Both the position numbers and the translations under genes were made by a program. Under the pieces are notes generated by a model. The model had not been told where the DNA came from and searched no databases. It saw only the letters and a program-made list of their open reading frames with translations. From JAJDXO01 sp965207535 (GTDB lineage: Bacteria > Pseudomonadota > Alphaproteobacteria > Rhodospirillales > UBA2165): 64,000 nt of DNA. The stretch lies in NCBI GenBank assembly GCA_965207535.1, contig CBDBMR010000005.1, forward strand, positions 62,001 to 126,000, given 5' to 3'. Shown here piece by piece: positions 19,286 to 28,611 of this stretch; positions within the stretch are counted from its first letter, which is position 1, and the number at the start of each line of letters is the position of its first letter.

Positions 19286-19567
19286 CGTTCGGTCAACATT
19301 TCCTCGCCGGCCTCCACTCTAGCAGAGACCACAACTCCAATCACCCTTCCGGGGTTTCGGGGTTGGTCATGTTGATGGGTGAGCCGCCGGCGAACGCCTT
19401 CGCGTAGTAAGCGGATGATCCGCCCATGGCCAAGGATGGCCAGTGTCTTGCCCCGCAGCGTGTTGGCGGACATCGATCCGGCTGGGTGACACACTCGCCG
19501 ATTTTCCTATACGCTCCTGCGTACCGTCTGAGATCTCCAATCAAGACATTCTCAAACTGGATCCGTC
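19286..19567. other. Intergenic region without a confident gene
   Basis: 282 bp between the small coiled-coil gene and the second TctA-TctB fusion. Only very short reading frames are present, including a 28-codon minus-strand frame at 19341-19427. The region must contain the promoter of the plus-strand permease gene. A short inverted motif (GGCCAT CCTT GGCCATGG) is visible near 19424-19445. No terminator or RNA gene was identified. Confidence 0.4.
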
Positions 19568-21601
19568 ATGCTGGACGCATTTGTTACAGGACTATTGCTG
19601 GTCTTCGAATGGCCGGCGATCGGCTTCCTGTTTCTGGGTGTGTTCATCGGGATTTGGCTGGGCGCCATACCGGGCCTGGGCGGCATCATCGGCTTGGTGC
19701 TCCTGTTGCCGTTCACGTTCGGGATGGAACCCATCTCGGCTTTCGCCTTGTTGCTGGGCATGTTCGCGGTTACCTCGACCAGCGACACCATCGCCTCGGT
19801 GATGCTCGGCATTCCGGGCACGGCAGCGTCGCAAGCCACCATCCTCGACGGGTATCCGCTGGCCAAACAGGGAAAGGCGGCGCGCGCCTTCGGGGCGGCG
19901 TTTACCGTGTCAGCCTTTGGCGGCGTGTTCGGGGCCCTGATATTGGCCGCGTCCCTGCCCCTCATCCTGCCCATCATTCTGGCGTTCAACTCTCCGGAAC
20001 TGTTCATGCTCGGCGTGTTGGGGCTGGCCATGGTCGGCTCATTGAGCGGCGGGTCGATGCTGAAGGGTCTGACCGTCGCGTGTCTGGGCATTTTGTTGTC
20101 GACCATCGGGTACGCGGACATGGTTGCCATTCCGAGGTTCTACTTCGGGACGGATTATCTCATCGACGATCTCCCGCTGATCCCGGTGGTGCTGGGCCTG
20201 TTCGCCATTCCCGAGCTTATGGAATTGGCGATCCGCAACACCTCGATCTCCCGGACCGCCCGGCAACAGAGCGGTGACGGGGGCATGTTCGAAGGGATCA
20301 AGGACGCTTTCAGGCACTGGTGGCTGGCAACCAGGTGCGCCGCAATCGGGACCTACGTTGGAATGCTGCCTGGGCTCGGCGCGGCGATCGTCGATTGGAT
20401 CGCCTATGGCCATGCCGTCCAGAGCGCCAAGGACAAATCAAAATTCGGGCAAGGGGATATCCGGGGCGTCATTGCGCCGGAGGCCGCGAACAACGCGACC
20501 CGGGGCGGGTCCCTCATTCCCACCGTCGCATTTGGCATCCCCGGCAGTCTGGGAACCGCAATCCTTCTGGGCGCCTTGCTCATTCAGGGTCTCAGGCCCG
20601 GACCCGATATGCTGACCGACGAACTCCACGTCACCTTCAGCATGGTCTGGGCGATCGTGGTCGCCAACATCGCCGCGGCCATACTGCTCATGTTTTTGAG
20701 CAAGCAAGTCGCCAAGGTAGCCTTCCTGCCCGGACATCTGCTGGTGCCCGGCGTCATACTGTTCGTATTCATGGGCGCCTGGCTGGGCGGGGCGTCGCTC
20801 GGCGACTGGATCACCTGCATCGCAATGGGCCTGGTCGGATTTGTGATGAAGCGCGGCGGCTGGCCGCGGCCGCCCCTGATCCTGGCTCTTATTCTCGGTT
20901 CGATCATGGAGAATGCCTTCCAACTCAGCATTCGAGCATACGGCGGCATCGATTGGCTGTGGAACCGTCCCATCGTGCTGATCATCATGGCTCTCATCGC
21001 GATAACGATCGTCCTTGCCGCCCGGGGCATAGCCGGCAGCAAGAGAGCGGGCGCGGAGTCTCCCGAGACCGGCGAGGGAGCGGAGCGCAATCCGATGATC
21101 TCGCTGCCCTTCGCGATTCTCCTGTTCGCCCTCTTCATTTGGTCATTGATTGAAAGCCATGGCTGGCCGAATTCGGTCAAACAGTTCCCGATTACGGCGG
21201 CCCTTCCGGGGGCGCTCATGGTGCTGTTCGTGATTTTTCAGGATGGCCGAAGCTACCTCGAGGAGATACGCGAACACGGATCGTTTGGCCGGGCCTGGTC
21301 GCACACCGCCGAAAATGTCGTGTTCGGCCGTGCGGCAATTTTCTTCGGTTACCTGATCGCCATGCTGCTGATCATGCTCGTCATTGGCCAGAAGCTGGCT
21401 CTGCCGTTGTTCATGGCGGTCTACCTGATACGGTGGGGGAAATACGATTGGCGCATTGCGCTGAGCTATGCGGCAGGCGGCTGGGTCGTCCTTGTCGGTT
21501 TCTATGACCGGATAATGAATCTGTTTTGGCATTCGGCCTGGCTCACGAACTGGCTGCCGGACGTCTTGCCCTCGTGGCTGCCGGCCTGGCTGTTCATCTA
21601 G
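19568..21601 (+). CDS. Fused TctA-TctB tripartite tricarboxylate transporter permease (copy 2)
   Basis: 677 residues, the same length and architecture as the fusion at 13653-15686 but clearly divergent in sequence. The TctA part (about 1-495) has IPGLGGIIGLVL, LPGLGAAIVDWIAYGH and PTVAFGIPGS motifs. The C-terminal 140 residues contain TctB-like membrane segments after a charged linker (ESPETGEGAE). No TctC gene is adjacent; the nearest is the plus-strand gene at 24910, beyond a GST gene and two minus-strand genes. GGATC six bases upstream of ATG is only a weak ribosome site. Substrate unknown; organic acids are likely. Confidence 0.88.
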   Translation: MLDAFVTGLLLVFEWPAIGFLFLGVFIGIWLGAIPGLGGIIGLVLLLPFTFGMEPISAFALLLGMFAVTSTSDTIASVMLGIPGTAASQATILDGYPLAKQGKAARAFGAAFTVSAFGGVFGALILAASLPLILPIILAFNSPELFMLGVLGLAMVGSLSGGSMLKGLTVACLGILLSTIGYADMVAIPRFYFGTDYLIDDLPLIPVVLGLFAIPELMELAIRNTSISRTARQQSGDGGMFEGIKDAFRHWWLATRCAAIGTYVGMLPGLGAAIVDWIAYGHAVQSAKDKSKFGQGDIRGVIAPEAANNATRGGSLIPTVAFGIPGSLGTAILLGALLIQGLRPGPDMLTDELHVTFSMVWAIVVANIAAAILLMFLSKQVAKVAFLPGHLLVPGVILFVFMGAWLGGASLGDWITCIAMGLVGFVMKRGGWPRPPLILALILGSIMENAFQLSIRAYGGIDWLWNRPIVLIIMALIAITIVLAARGIAGSKRAGAESPETGEGAERNPMISLPFAILLFALFIWSLIESHGWPNSVKQFPITAALPGALMVLFVIFQDGRSYLEEIREHGSFGRAWSHTAENVVFGRAAIFFGYLIAMLLIMLVIGQKLALPLFMAVYLIRWGKYDWRIALSYAAGGWVVLVGFYDRIMNLFWHSAWLTNWLPDVLPSWLPAWLFI

Positions 21602-21646
21602 ACTATGCGGATAGGCTTCTAGAGTTGCTGGAGGGGGACTTACCAA

Positions 21647-22435
21647 ATGTTGGAACTTTATTATTTCCCTACCGCCACCTGCGGATATAAGGCGCGTCTC
21701 ACGCTCGCCGAGAAGGGAGTGGACGCAACCCACCGGGTCTTGGATCGGGATGCCGGCGAATTGACGACACCGGAATATTTGAAGCTGAACCCGAACGCGG
21801 TCGTCCCGACCATGGTCCATGACGGAGAGGTTCTGATCGAATCTTCCATCATCATGGTTTACACGGACGAGGCGTTCGACGGCCCGCCCCTTCGCCCGGG
21901 GGACGCGCTGGGACGGGCCCGAACCGCCGCCTGGCTGAAAAATGTGGATGAATACCTGCCCTCGGTCGGCGCCACGACCTACGGAATCTTCAACCGCAAG
22001 AATATCTTGAAAAAGTCGCCGGAGGAGCTTGAGGCCTATTACAACGCGATCCCCAGTCCGGAACGCCGCCGCGTCCGTCGATCCTGGATCGAGGAAGGCG
22101 TCGAGGCACCCACCGTCCAGACGGGAATCCGCACACTCGACAAGATGCTGGGCGAGTTGGAAACCACATTGTCGGACACCGGCTACATGACAGGCGCCGA
22201 TTACGGGCTGGCGGACACCGCCGTGACACCCTTCGTTTCACGCCTCAATGAACTGGCCCTGTCATGGATGTGGAGCGACCGTCCCCGCGTTGCCGCCTGG
22301 TGGGACCGCATCCGGGAGAGGGACTCCTTCGACACGGTGTTTGGAGCCTTCCCGAATCCCGAACGTGTGGCGGGCATGCGCGCTGCCGGCAAGGAAGCCC
22401 GGGAGGCGATAGAGAAAATTCTATCGTCCGAATGA
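21647..22435 (+). CDS. Glutathione S-transferase family protein
   Basis: 262 residues. Thioredoxin-like N-terminal domain about 1-80 (YYFPTATCGYKARL, NAVVPTMV with the cis-proline, and the ESSIIM glutathione-contact segment), then an all-helical C-terminal domain. GGAGG ribosome site ahead of the ATG. Placed 45 nt after the TctA-TctB fusion on the same strand, so probably cotranscribed. The helical domain carries an insertion around 115-165, making it longer than a typical 200-220 residue GST. Possible roles are detoxification, dehalogenation or ring-opening isomerisation; none can be chosen from sequence. Confidence 0.85.
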   Translation: MLELYYFPTATCGYKARLTLAEKGVDATHRVLDRDAGELTTPEYLKLNPNAVVPTMVHDGEVLIESSIIMVYTDEAFDGPPLRPGDALGRARTAAWLKNVDEYLPSVGATTYGIFNRKNILKKSPEELEAYYNAIPSPERRRVRRSWIEEGVEAPTVQTGIRTLDKMLGELETTLSDTGYMTGADYGLADTAVTPFVSRLNELALSWMWSDRPRVAAWWDRIRERDSFDTVFGAFPNPERVAGMRAAGKEAREAIEKILSSE

Positions 22436-22457
22436 TCAACTTCCTGAAACTTCACAG

Positions 22458-23228
22458 CTAAAGCATCACCTCGCCGCCGCAGCAGGCGATGGACTGCCCG
22501 GTGATGAATGCGCTTGCCGGCGAGGATAGGAACATCACCAGCCCGATCAGATCGTCCGGTGTTTCGACCCGTTTCAGGAGCCGGATGTTGTTGACGTGTG
22601 CCCTACCCGCGTCATCCATGCTGGCGTGTTCAATTTCGGTTTCGGTGTAACCCGGCATCACCGCGTTGACGTTGATGTTGTCGTCGCCCAGTTCCCGCGC
22701 CATCACCCGTGTCATCCCGACCACCGCCGCCTTCGACGTCACATAGTGCATGAATCCGGGCGCCCCTTTGGGCACGGTCCCCGAAGAAATATTGATGATC
22801 CGCCCCTGCCCGGCAGCCTTCATCACCGGTACGACGCCACAGGCGCAGTTGTAGGACCCGGTAATGTTAACGTGCAGTACCTCGTTCCATTCGTCGTAGG
22901 GGATTTCATAAAACGGCTTCTTTGCAATGGTCGCGAAAATGGCGGCGTTGTTGATGAGAACGTCAATTTTCCCGTATGTCTCAACGGTCTTTGCCACCAT
23001 GGCGCTTGCTGCCTCCGGATCCCCTACATCGGTCTCCACCGAGAGGCACTCGCCGCCGGCCGCCTCAATTTCTGCGGCGACACCTTTTAGATTGCCAGCG
23101 TTGAGTTCCGCCAGGACCGGCTTCGCGCCGGCGTCCGCAAAGGCGAGAGCGTATTCCCTGCCGATCCCCTGGCCGGCGCCGGTAATGATGACGACTTTGT
23201 CGGATACGTCGAAACGATTGTCAGGCAT
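22458..23228 (-). CDS. Classical short-chain dehydrogenase/reductase
   Basis: 256 residues with TGAGQGIG (16-23), NNAA (93-96) and the catalytic Ser149-Tyr162-Lys166 set. Asp67 in the TDVGD segment fits adenine binding. It is an NAD(P)-dependent oxidoreductase of alcohols or ketones, substrate unknown. It follows the sulfatase gene on the same strand with a 34-nt gap, so both may be in one transcript. It is convergent with the GST gene, only 22 nt apart. Confidence 0.88.
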   Translation of the reverse strand: MPDNRFDVSDKVVIITGAGQGIGREYALAFADAGAKPVLAELNAGNLKGVAAEIEAAGGECLSVETDVGDPEAASAMVAKTVETYGKIDVLINNAAIFATIAKKPFYEIPYDEWNEVLHVNITGSYNCACGVVPVMKAAGQGRIINISSGTVPKGAPGFMHYVTSKAAVVGMTRVMARELGDDNINVNAVMPGYTETEIEHASMDDAGRAHVNNIRLLKRVETPDDLIGLVMFLSSPASAFITGQSIACCGGEVML

Positions 23229-23262
23229 GATTTTGTTCTCCCTGGTTTACTGGCCTGCCGGC

Positions 23263-24714
23263 CTAGTCGCCGACCGGTGAGGGTGTCGCGTTAATGCCGG
23301 GGGCGTCCAATATTTTTTGCCGCCCGCCATGGTCTTCGATCCACGCCGCCTGGTCCGCCTTGGCCCGGCTGTCGATTTCGTCCATGTCGACCATGTTGCG
23401 AAGCCGATCCTCGAAGCCGCGTAGGATGTCCCTGTGATCGCCGCTCTTGCCCAAATTCGTCAGCTCCTCGGGATCGTCGGCGAGATTGTAGAGCTCCGGC
23501 GCATAGCCCAAATAGTGGACGTATTTGTAGTCCCCTCGGCGCAGCATGAACGCGCCGGTTACCGAACCCGCGGCATGGTATTCGCTGAAAATCGTCCGAT
23601 CAGGGTCGTCATCAGCTCCGGCAATCTCCAGCAGCGAGCCGCCGGGCAACCCTGTCTCTTCGCCCTCCGCGTCCAGTCCCACCGAATCCAAAACCGTCTG
23701 GTAGATGTCGACCTGGGAAACAGGTGTCGTCGAAACCGCTCCGGCGGCAATATCCTCGCCCACCACGATCATCGGGATTCGTGCGGACTCCTCGTACATG
23801 GTCGACTTGCCCCATAGGCCGCGGGCGCCCAAGTTGTCGCCATGGTCGCTGGTGTAGACGATGTTGGTGTCGGCGCCGAGGCCGCTCGCCTCCAGCCCGT
23901 CCAGCACTTTGCCGATCTGTTCGTCGACGAAGGTGCACAGCCCGAAATAGGATGCGATGGCGATCCGGCGCTGTTCATCGTCGGCGAAATATTGATCAAA
24001 GATGTAGGCGCCGCGGAAGGATTTCCACCAAGGGTGATCCAGCAACGCGGTGTCGGCGAGCGCCTTGGGCATGGGCACCTCGACCGTCGGGTAGAGGTCG
24101 TAATATTCTTGCGGCACGATCAGCGGGTAGTGGGGAGAGATGAAGGAAACGAACAGAACCCAGGGTTTGTCCGGCGGCGTCTCCGCCTTTTCCTCGAACC
24201 ATTCGCACGCCGCGTCCGCGATCATCCGATCGTATTTGATGTAGCCGGTCTCGCCGGGGCCGATCTGTTCGGCCAGTTCGCGGCTTTGATAACGCACCGG
24301 CATGGGGTCGCGGATGAGCCCCTGCAAATCGCCGACCCCATGCGCGATATGCATCGGCAGTATCTGCTCGTCGAAGCCGGTGGGGTCGGTCTCTTTGAGG
24401 TAATGTAGCTTGCCGATCGAGACGACGGGATTTCCCTCTTTCTGCAGCCGGTGGCCCCAACTCGGCGTCTCGCCGCCGTAGGCGATCGCATTGTCCCAGC
24501 AGCCGTTGTCGTGGACATATTGCCCGGTTGCGAACACGGCCCGCGCCGGCACGCATAGCGGAGAATTCGAATAGGCTGCGGAGAACCGGGTGCCCGCCGC
24601 GGCGAGCCGGTCCATGTTGGGGGTCCTGACCTGGGGATGTCCTTCATAGCCGGCGACCTTTGGATTGTGTTCGTCGGTCATGATGAGGAGGAGGTTTTTG
24701 GGCTTGATGGTCAT
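23263..24714 (-). CDS. Sulfatase (formylglycine-dependent, arylsulfatase/choline-sulfatase-like)
   Basis: 483 residues from ATG 24714, which has GGAG nine bases upstream; the frame is open further upstream but that part does not resemble the family. The sulfatase signature C-x-P-A-R places the residue converted to formylglycine at Cys54 (CVPARAVFATG). Metal ligands are visible as TDEH (13-16) and SDHGDN. No signal peptide, so it is cytoplasmic and would need the anaerobic- or FGE-type maturase from elsewhere in the genome. Sulfate ester hydrolysis is the default role; some members are phosphonate monoester hydrolases. Divergent from a TctC gene. Confidence 0.88.
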   Translation of the reverse strand: MTIKPKNLLLIMTDEHNPKVAGYEGHPQVRTPNMDRLAAAGTRFSAAYSNSPLCVPARAVFATGQYVHDNGCWDNAIAYGGETPSWGHRLQKEGNPVVSIGKLHYLKETDPTGFDEQILPMHIAHGVGDLQGLIRDPMPVRYQSRELAEQIGPGETGYIKYDRMIADAACEWFEEKAETPPDKPWVLFVSFISPHYPLIVPQEYYDLYPTVEVPMPKALADTALLDHPWWKSFRGAYIFDQYFADDEQRRIAIASYFGLCTFVDEQIGKVLDGLEASGLGADTNIVYTSDHGDNLGARGLWGKSTMYEESARIPMIVVGEDIAAGAVSTTPVSQVDIYQTVLDSVGLDAEGEETGLPGGSLLEIAGADDDPDRTIFSEYHAAGSVTGAFMLRRGDYKYVHYLGYAPELYNLADDPEELTNLGKSGDHRDILRGFEDRLRNMVDMDEIDSRAKADQAAWIEDHGGRQKILDAPGINATPSPVGD

Positions 24715-24909
24715 GGTGCCGCGCTCCGGACAATCTTCGTGCCGTGGTTCGCCAATATTGCCGTACCGAAGTCCCGCTGTCATGATATGGAAATCGAAAC
24801 TTGGCTGCAGTTGCGGGAGGAATTGGCGCTCGACGCGCAGAAAGAAACGCAAAATGAATCGCCGGCAGGGCGTCGCTGTGGCTCACTACTCATAACAGGG
24901 AGAACCACC

Positions 24910-25998
24910 ATGTCGAGACTCAGTAGACAGTTTACAGTGTTTCTAGGCGCCGCGGCTCTTGCGGCGGGCGCAATCGGCGCTACGCCGGCAGAAGCGCAAT
25001 ATTACAAAGGCAAGACAATCACCGTTCTCGTCGGCGCGGGCCCCGCCTCGGGCGCAACCATCATGGCCCGGATCGTCAGCAAGAACCTGGCGGCGAGCGT
25101 CGAGGGAAATCCGGACGTCATCGTCAAAAACCTGCCCGGCGGCGCGGGCTCCAAGGCTCAGAACTTTCTGTACGAGAAAGCGAGAAAGGACGGCACCACG
25201 GTCTATTACGGCTTCTGGAACGGTCTTGCCCAGGTGGTGGGAGCACCCGGACTTCGCTTCAAGTATGAGAAATTCGAGCCCGTCGGCGGACTCAAGCTCG
25301 CCGGCGTCCTGGTCTGGGGCCGGAAAGATGCAGTGCCCACCGGCAGCGACGCCTCCGCGATCGGCAAATCCGCCCCATTCAAAATCGGCACCATCGGCAT
25401 TCAGAACGGCCGGTCTCTGATGGCCGTCCTCGGGCTCGAAGCCCTGAAGGCCAACTTCACCTACATTGGCGGTTACCGAAGCAACGGCAAGGTTCGCCAA
25501 GCCGTCGCATCCGGGGAACTGACGGGTGCGGTCGATGCCATTCACATCTATCTGCCGATCGTGAGCAAGGTCATGAAAGGCGCTCAAATGGGCTACTATC
25601 ATGTGCCGTTGATCGACCAGGCGGGCAACGTTTCGACCAATCCCGTGCTCGCCAAATATGCCCCGAGCATCGTTGACGTTTACAAGAAGATGCACGGGTC
25701 CGAACCCTCCGGACTCGCCTGGGAGGCCTTCAAGCAATCGGTCGTCCTGACCCAGTCCATGCAGCATATGGTCATGGGCCCTCCCGGCATGAACGAAGAG
25801 GCCGCAAAGGCGCTCGAAGTCGGATTGAAGAAGGCGATGGCCAGCGAACAGTTCGCAAAGGACATGAAAAATCAGGTTATTTTCGTGCCCGACTACGTCG
25901 ACCGGGCAACGGCGAAGAAAGTTCTCGCCGGACCGTCGAACACGCCCGACAATCTCCGGAAGTACTACAAGGATATAATCGCCAAATATTCGAAGTAA
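24910..25998 (+). CDS. TctC/Bug-family substrate-binding periplasmic protein (copy 2)
   Basis: 362 residues from ATG 24910, with AGGGAG seven bases upstream. Signal peptide with likely cleavage after PAEA. The mature protein begins YYKGKTITVLVGAGPASG and has a PGGAGSKAQNF loop, typical of Bug proteins. The gene stands alone: a strong terminator follows and no permease is adjacent, though the TctA-TctB fusion at 19568 lies upstream on the same strand and could be its partner (inference). Substrate unknown. Confidence 0.87.
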   Translation: MSRLSRQFTVFLGAAALAAGAIGATPAEAQYYKGKTITVLVGAGPASGATIMARIVSKNLAASVEGNPDVIVKNLPGGAGSKAQNFLYEKARKDGTTVYYGFWNGLAQVVGAPGLRFKYEKFEPVGGLKLAGVLVWGRKDAVPTGSDASAIGKSAPFKIGTIGIQNGRSLMAVLGLEALKANFTYIGGYRSNGKVRQAVASGELTGAVDAIHIYLPIVSKVMKGAQMGYYHVPLIDQAGNVSTNPVLAKYAPSIVDVYKKMHGSEPSGLAWEAFKQSVVLTQSMQHMVMGPPGMNEEAAKALEVGLKKAMASEQFAKDMKNQVIFVPDYVDRATAKKVLAGPSNTPDNLRKYYKDIIAKYSK

Positions 25999-26014
25999 CC
26001 GAGCGGACCGAAAG

Positions 26015-26043
26015 GGGCCGGCCAACCCTGGCCGGCCCTTTTT
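26015..26043 (+). terminator. Rho-independent terminator after the second TctC gene
   Basis: A perfect 10-bp GC-rich stem (GGGCCGGCCA pairing with TGGCCGGCCC) with a four-base loop ACCC is followed immediately by five T. It begins 16 nt after the stop codon. Confidence 0.92.
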
Positions 26044-26075
26044 GCTACACCGTTCACCGAAGGAGGGATGGTAAA

Positions 26076-26507
26076 TTGGTCAAGATTCCTGAATGGATTA
26101 ACGAACACATCGATGGCGCGTTCCCCAAGAATGTCTGCCTTGTCGGCACGGTCTCGGGCGACGGCATGCCGTCGATCGGCCCCAAAGGCAGCGTCATGGT
26201 CTATGACGACGAAACTTTGGCTTTTTGGGAGCGCGCCATGCGCGGCGCCTGGGACAATCTCCGAGCCAACCCCAATGTGACGGTTTTTTTCCGCAATCCG
26301 GAGCTACGCGAGACCGGGCTTCTGCCGGGCGGCGGCGCGGCGCGGTTCTGGGGCACCGCCGAGGTTCACGAGGACGGCCCCATTCGCGAAGCGGTCTGGG
26401 ACAGAGTCGTCCAGGCAGAGAAGGACCGTGATCCCGACAAAATAGGCGCGGCGATCCTGGTTCGGGTCACGCGCGCGGAGCACCTCAACGGAAAACCGTT
26501 GGAATAG
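26076..26507 (+). CDS. Pyridoxamine 5'-phosphate oxidase-fold flavin-binding protein
   Basis: 143 residues from a TTG start; AGGAGG ends nine bases upstream, and the nearby ATG at 26068 is in another frame that gives no sensible protein. The sequence VCLVGTVSGDGMPSIGPKGSVMVYDDETLAFWERAMRG fits the split-barrel FMN-binding PPOX fold, a small single-domain version. First gene of a plus-strand set with RidA, a flavin monooxygenase and a GST. Possible roles: flavin reductase-like or F420/FMN-dependent reductase. Moderate certainty on fold, low on function. Confidence 0.75.
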   Translation: MVKIPEWINEHIDGAFPKNVCLVGTVSGDGMPSIGPKGSVMVYDDETLAFWERAMRGAWDNLRANPNVTVFFRNPELRETGLLPGGGAARFWGTAEVHEDGPIREAVWDRVVQAEKDRDPDKIGAAILVRVTRAEHLNGKPLE

Positions 26508-26543
26508 GCGCAACGCCGTTGCCATCGAGGAAGGACAAGCGGC

Positions 26544-26933
26544 ATGACCCGGTTTTTCAATCCGGAAGCGATCGTTCCGCCCCACAACGCGTACAGCCAC
26601 GGCGCCGAACTGGCAGCGGGCACCCGGCTGCTCTACATGTCGGGTCAGGTGGGCTCTGAAAAAGACGGCAGTATCGCTCCGGATTTTGAAGCCCAAATGC
26701 GCCGGACCTACGCCAATATCGAAGAAATACTGAAGGGGGCCGGAATGGGGCTCCAAAATCTCGTGAAGATGACGACGTTCCTGACCGGCCGTGAATACCT
26801 GACGGACATGCGGCGGATCCGCAGCGATATACTCGGCGGCCACAGGCCCGCTCACACGCTGCTGATCGTCGCCGGCCTCGCCTATGAAGAATTCCTCATC
26901 GAGGTAGAGTGCGTCGCCGCGGCGGAGAGCTAG
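26544..26933 (+). CDS. RidA/YjgF/YER057c family protein
   Basis: 129 residues, full length for the family. Typical elements: the early FNPEAIVPPHNAYSHGAEL segment, LYMSGQVGSEKDG, the KMTTFLTG strand, and a C-terminal RPAHTLLIVAGLAYEEFLIEVE. The family hydrolyses reactive enamines/imines or acts in aromatic ring-cleavage pathways as deaminases. Only one base separates its stop from the next start, so it is coupled to the flavin monooxygenase, which suggests a catabolic rather than a housekeeping role (inference). Confidence 0.88.
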   Translation: MTRFFNPEAIVPPHNAYSHGAELAAGTRLLYMSGQVGSEKDGSIAPDFEAQMRRTYANIEEILKGAGMGLQNLVKMTTFLTGREYLTDMRRIRSDILGGHRPAHTLLIVAGLAYEEFLIEVECVAAAES

Positions 26934-26934
26934 A

Positions 26935-28569
26935 ATGCACGTCCCGGTCCTGATTGCCGGTGGCGGACCCGTGGGGCTGGCTTTGTCGATGGAGCTTGCA
27001 TCCCGGGGCGTGCGAAATCTGCTGGTCAACGATGCCGAGACCCCATCGAAACACCCGAAAGGGAATTCCCTCAACTGCCGGACCATGGAACACCTCCGCC
27101 GCTACGGCTTCGCCGATGAAGTCCGGCGGACGGGACTGTATCCCGAGCACCCGACCGACGTCGTCTATGTCACGCGGTTTACCGGCCACGAACTCGCCCG
27201 CATCGACATGCCCGCGGGCAAAAGCAAGATCGAAAACCCCGGACCATGGGGCGCCACCCTCCTGACGCCCGAACCCATGCACCGGTCGAACCAGTTCTAT
27301 TTCGAGCCGGTACTGAAGGCGCATGCCGAAAAGTACGGGGAATCGGATATCCGCTTCGGCTGGAAGCTGAACCGGTTCGAGGATCTGGGCGGCCGGGTCG
27401 AGGCGGAGATCGAGGAACTGGCGAGCGGCACGGTCGTGCCCGTCACCTGTGATTTCCTGGTGGGCTGCGACGGCAGCCGAAGCATGGTCCGCCGCCAACT
27501 GGATATTCACTTTTCGGGCCGCACCAGCTCGGGCAGCGATTTCTATGACGGCGATATGATCTCGGCGTATTTCTATGCCCCCGGCGTGTACGACGCGCTC
27601 GCCATGCCCATCGGCTGGAAGTACTACACCATCAACAACGACATACGGACGGACTGCATCACCCTCGACGGCAAGGGCGAATTCATGATGCTGGCGGAAA
27701 TGCCCGAAGGGGAGAGCATCGAAACCATGGATGCCGTTCGGATTTTCCGCGACGCCGTCGGCGCCGATATCGAGATCGAGCTCAAATCCAGTGTCGCGTG
27801 GCTGGCCGGGCTGGCCATGACGGCCGACGGCTATCAGCGAGGACGGGTGATGCTCGCCGGTGACTCCGTACATCTGTTCACGCCGGCCGGGGGCTTCGGA
27901 TTCAATACCGGAATTGACGATGCCGTGAACCTGGGTTGGAAGCTTGCCGCCGTATTGCAGGGCTGGGGCGGACCAAGGCTGGTCGATACGTACGAGACGG
28001 AACGCCGGCCGATCGGTATCCGCAACACCAATGAATCAGGCCGGCTCACCTCGCAGGTCGGCGGCCTCGATTACCCCACCAACCTGGAGGACGAGGACGA
28101 GGCGGGTAGCCGGTCGCGGGCCGCGTTCAAGGACAAGCTGGCCATCTTCAAGGAGGAGTTCGCGAGCCTGGGAATTCAGCTTGGCGCCCGCTACGACGGA
28201 TCGCCCATCGTTGTCGGCGACGGCACCGCGCCGCCGCCGGATGAGGCCGCAATCTACCGGCCGACCGCGTGTCCCGGCGGACGGGCGCCCCACTACTGGA
28301 TCGGGGAGCGGGTATCGTTGTTCGACCAATTGGGGCCGTGGTTCACAATATTGCGGCTCGGCCCGACGGCTCCCGGCGTGGATGGGCTGGCTGCCGCGGC
28401 GGAAAGCGCCGGGGTTCCCGTAAAGGTCCTCCATGTCGCCGAGGATGCCGCGCGCGATCTCTATGAACGGGACCTCGCGATCATCAGGCCCGACCAGCAT
28501 GTGGCTTGGCGGGGCAACCTGCCGCCGGACGATCCCGGCGCCCTGTGGGCGGCTGTCACCGGCCACTGA
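26935..28569 (+). CDS. Class A FAD-dependent aromatic monooxygenase with thioredoxin-like C-terminus
   Basis: 544 residues. GGGPVG dinucleotide motif at 9-14, DG motif (GCDGSRSMVRR, about 179-189) and the GD motif region (AGDSVHLFTPAGGFGFNTGIDDAVNLGWKL). The last 100 residues resemble the thioredoxin-like domain of phenol hydroxylase/PheA/TfdB/MhpA type enzymes. These hydroxylate aromatic rings using NAD(P)H and O2. It lies between RidA and a GST gene in one apparent operon, which points to degradation of an aromatic acid or phenol (inference). Confidence 0.9.
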   Translation: MHVPVLIAGGGPVGLALSMELASRGVRNLLVNDAETPSKHPKGNSLNCRTMEHLRRYGFADEVRRTGLYPEHPTDVVYVTRFTGHELARIDMPAGKSKIENPGPWGATLLTPEPMHRSNQFYFEPVLKAHAEKYGESDIRFGWKLNRFEDLGGRVEAEIEELASGTVVPVTCDFLVGCDGSRSMVRRQLDIHFSGRTSSGSDFYDGDMISAYFYAPGVYDALAMPIGWKYYTINNDIRTDCITLDGKGEFMMLAEMPEGESIETMDAVRIFRDAVGADIEIELKSSVAWLAGLAMTADGYQRGRVMLAGDSVHLFTPAGGFGFNTGIDDAVNLGWKLAAVLQGWGGPRLVDTYETERRPIGIRNTNESGRLTSQVGGLDYPTNLEDEDEAGSRSRAAFKDKLAIFKEEFASLGIQLGARYDGSPIVVGDGTAPPPDEAAIYRPTACPGGRAPHYWIGERVSLFDQLGPWFTILRLGPTAPGVDGLAAAAESAGVPVKVLHVAEDAARDLYERDLAIIRPDQHVAWRGNLPPDDPGALWAAVTGH

Positions 28570-28611
28570 CGGCCACTAACGGCCAATGGCCGCGATAGAG
28601 GTACGACGGAC

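Noticed and set aside
19341..19427. 28-codon minus-strand frame (begins MGGSSAYYAKAF) with coding-like third positions
   Set aside because: Too short, no ribosome site, no known relatives; kept only as a possibility.
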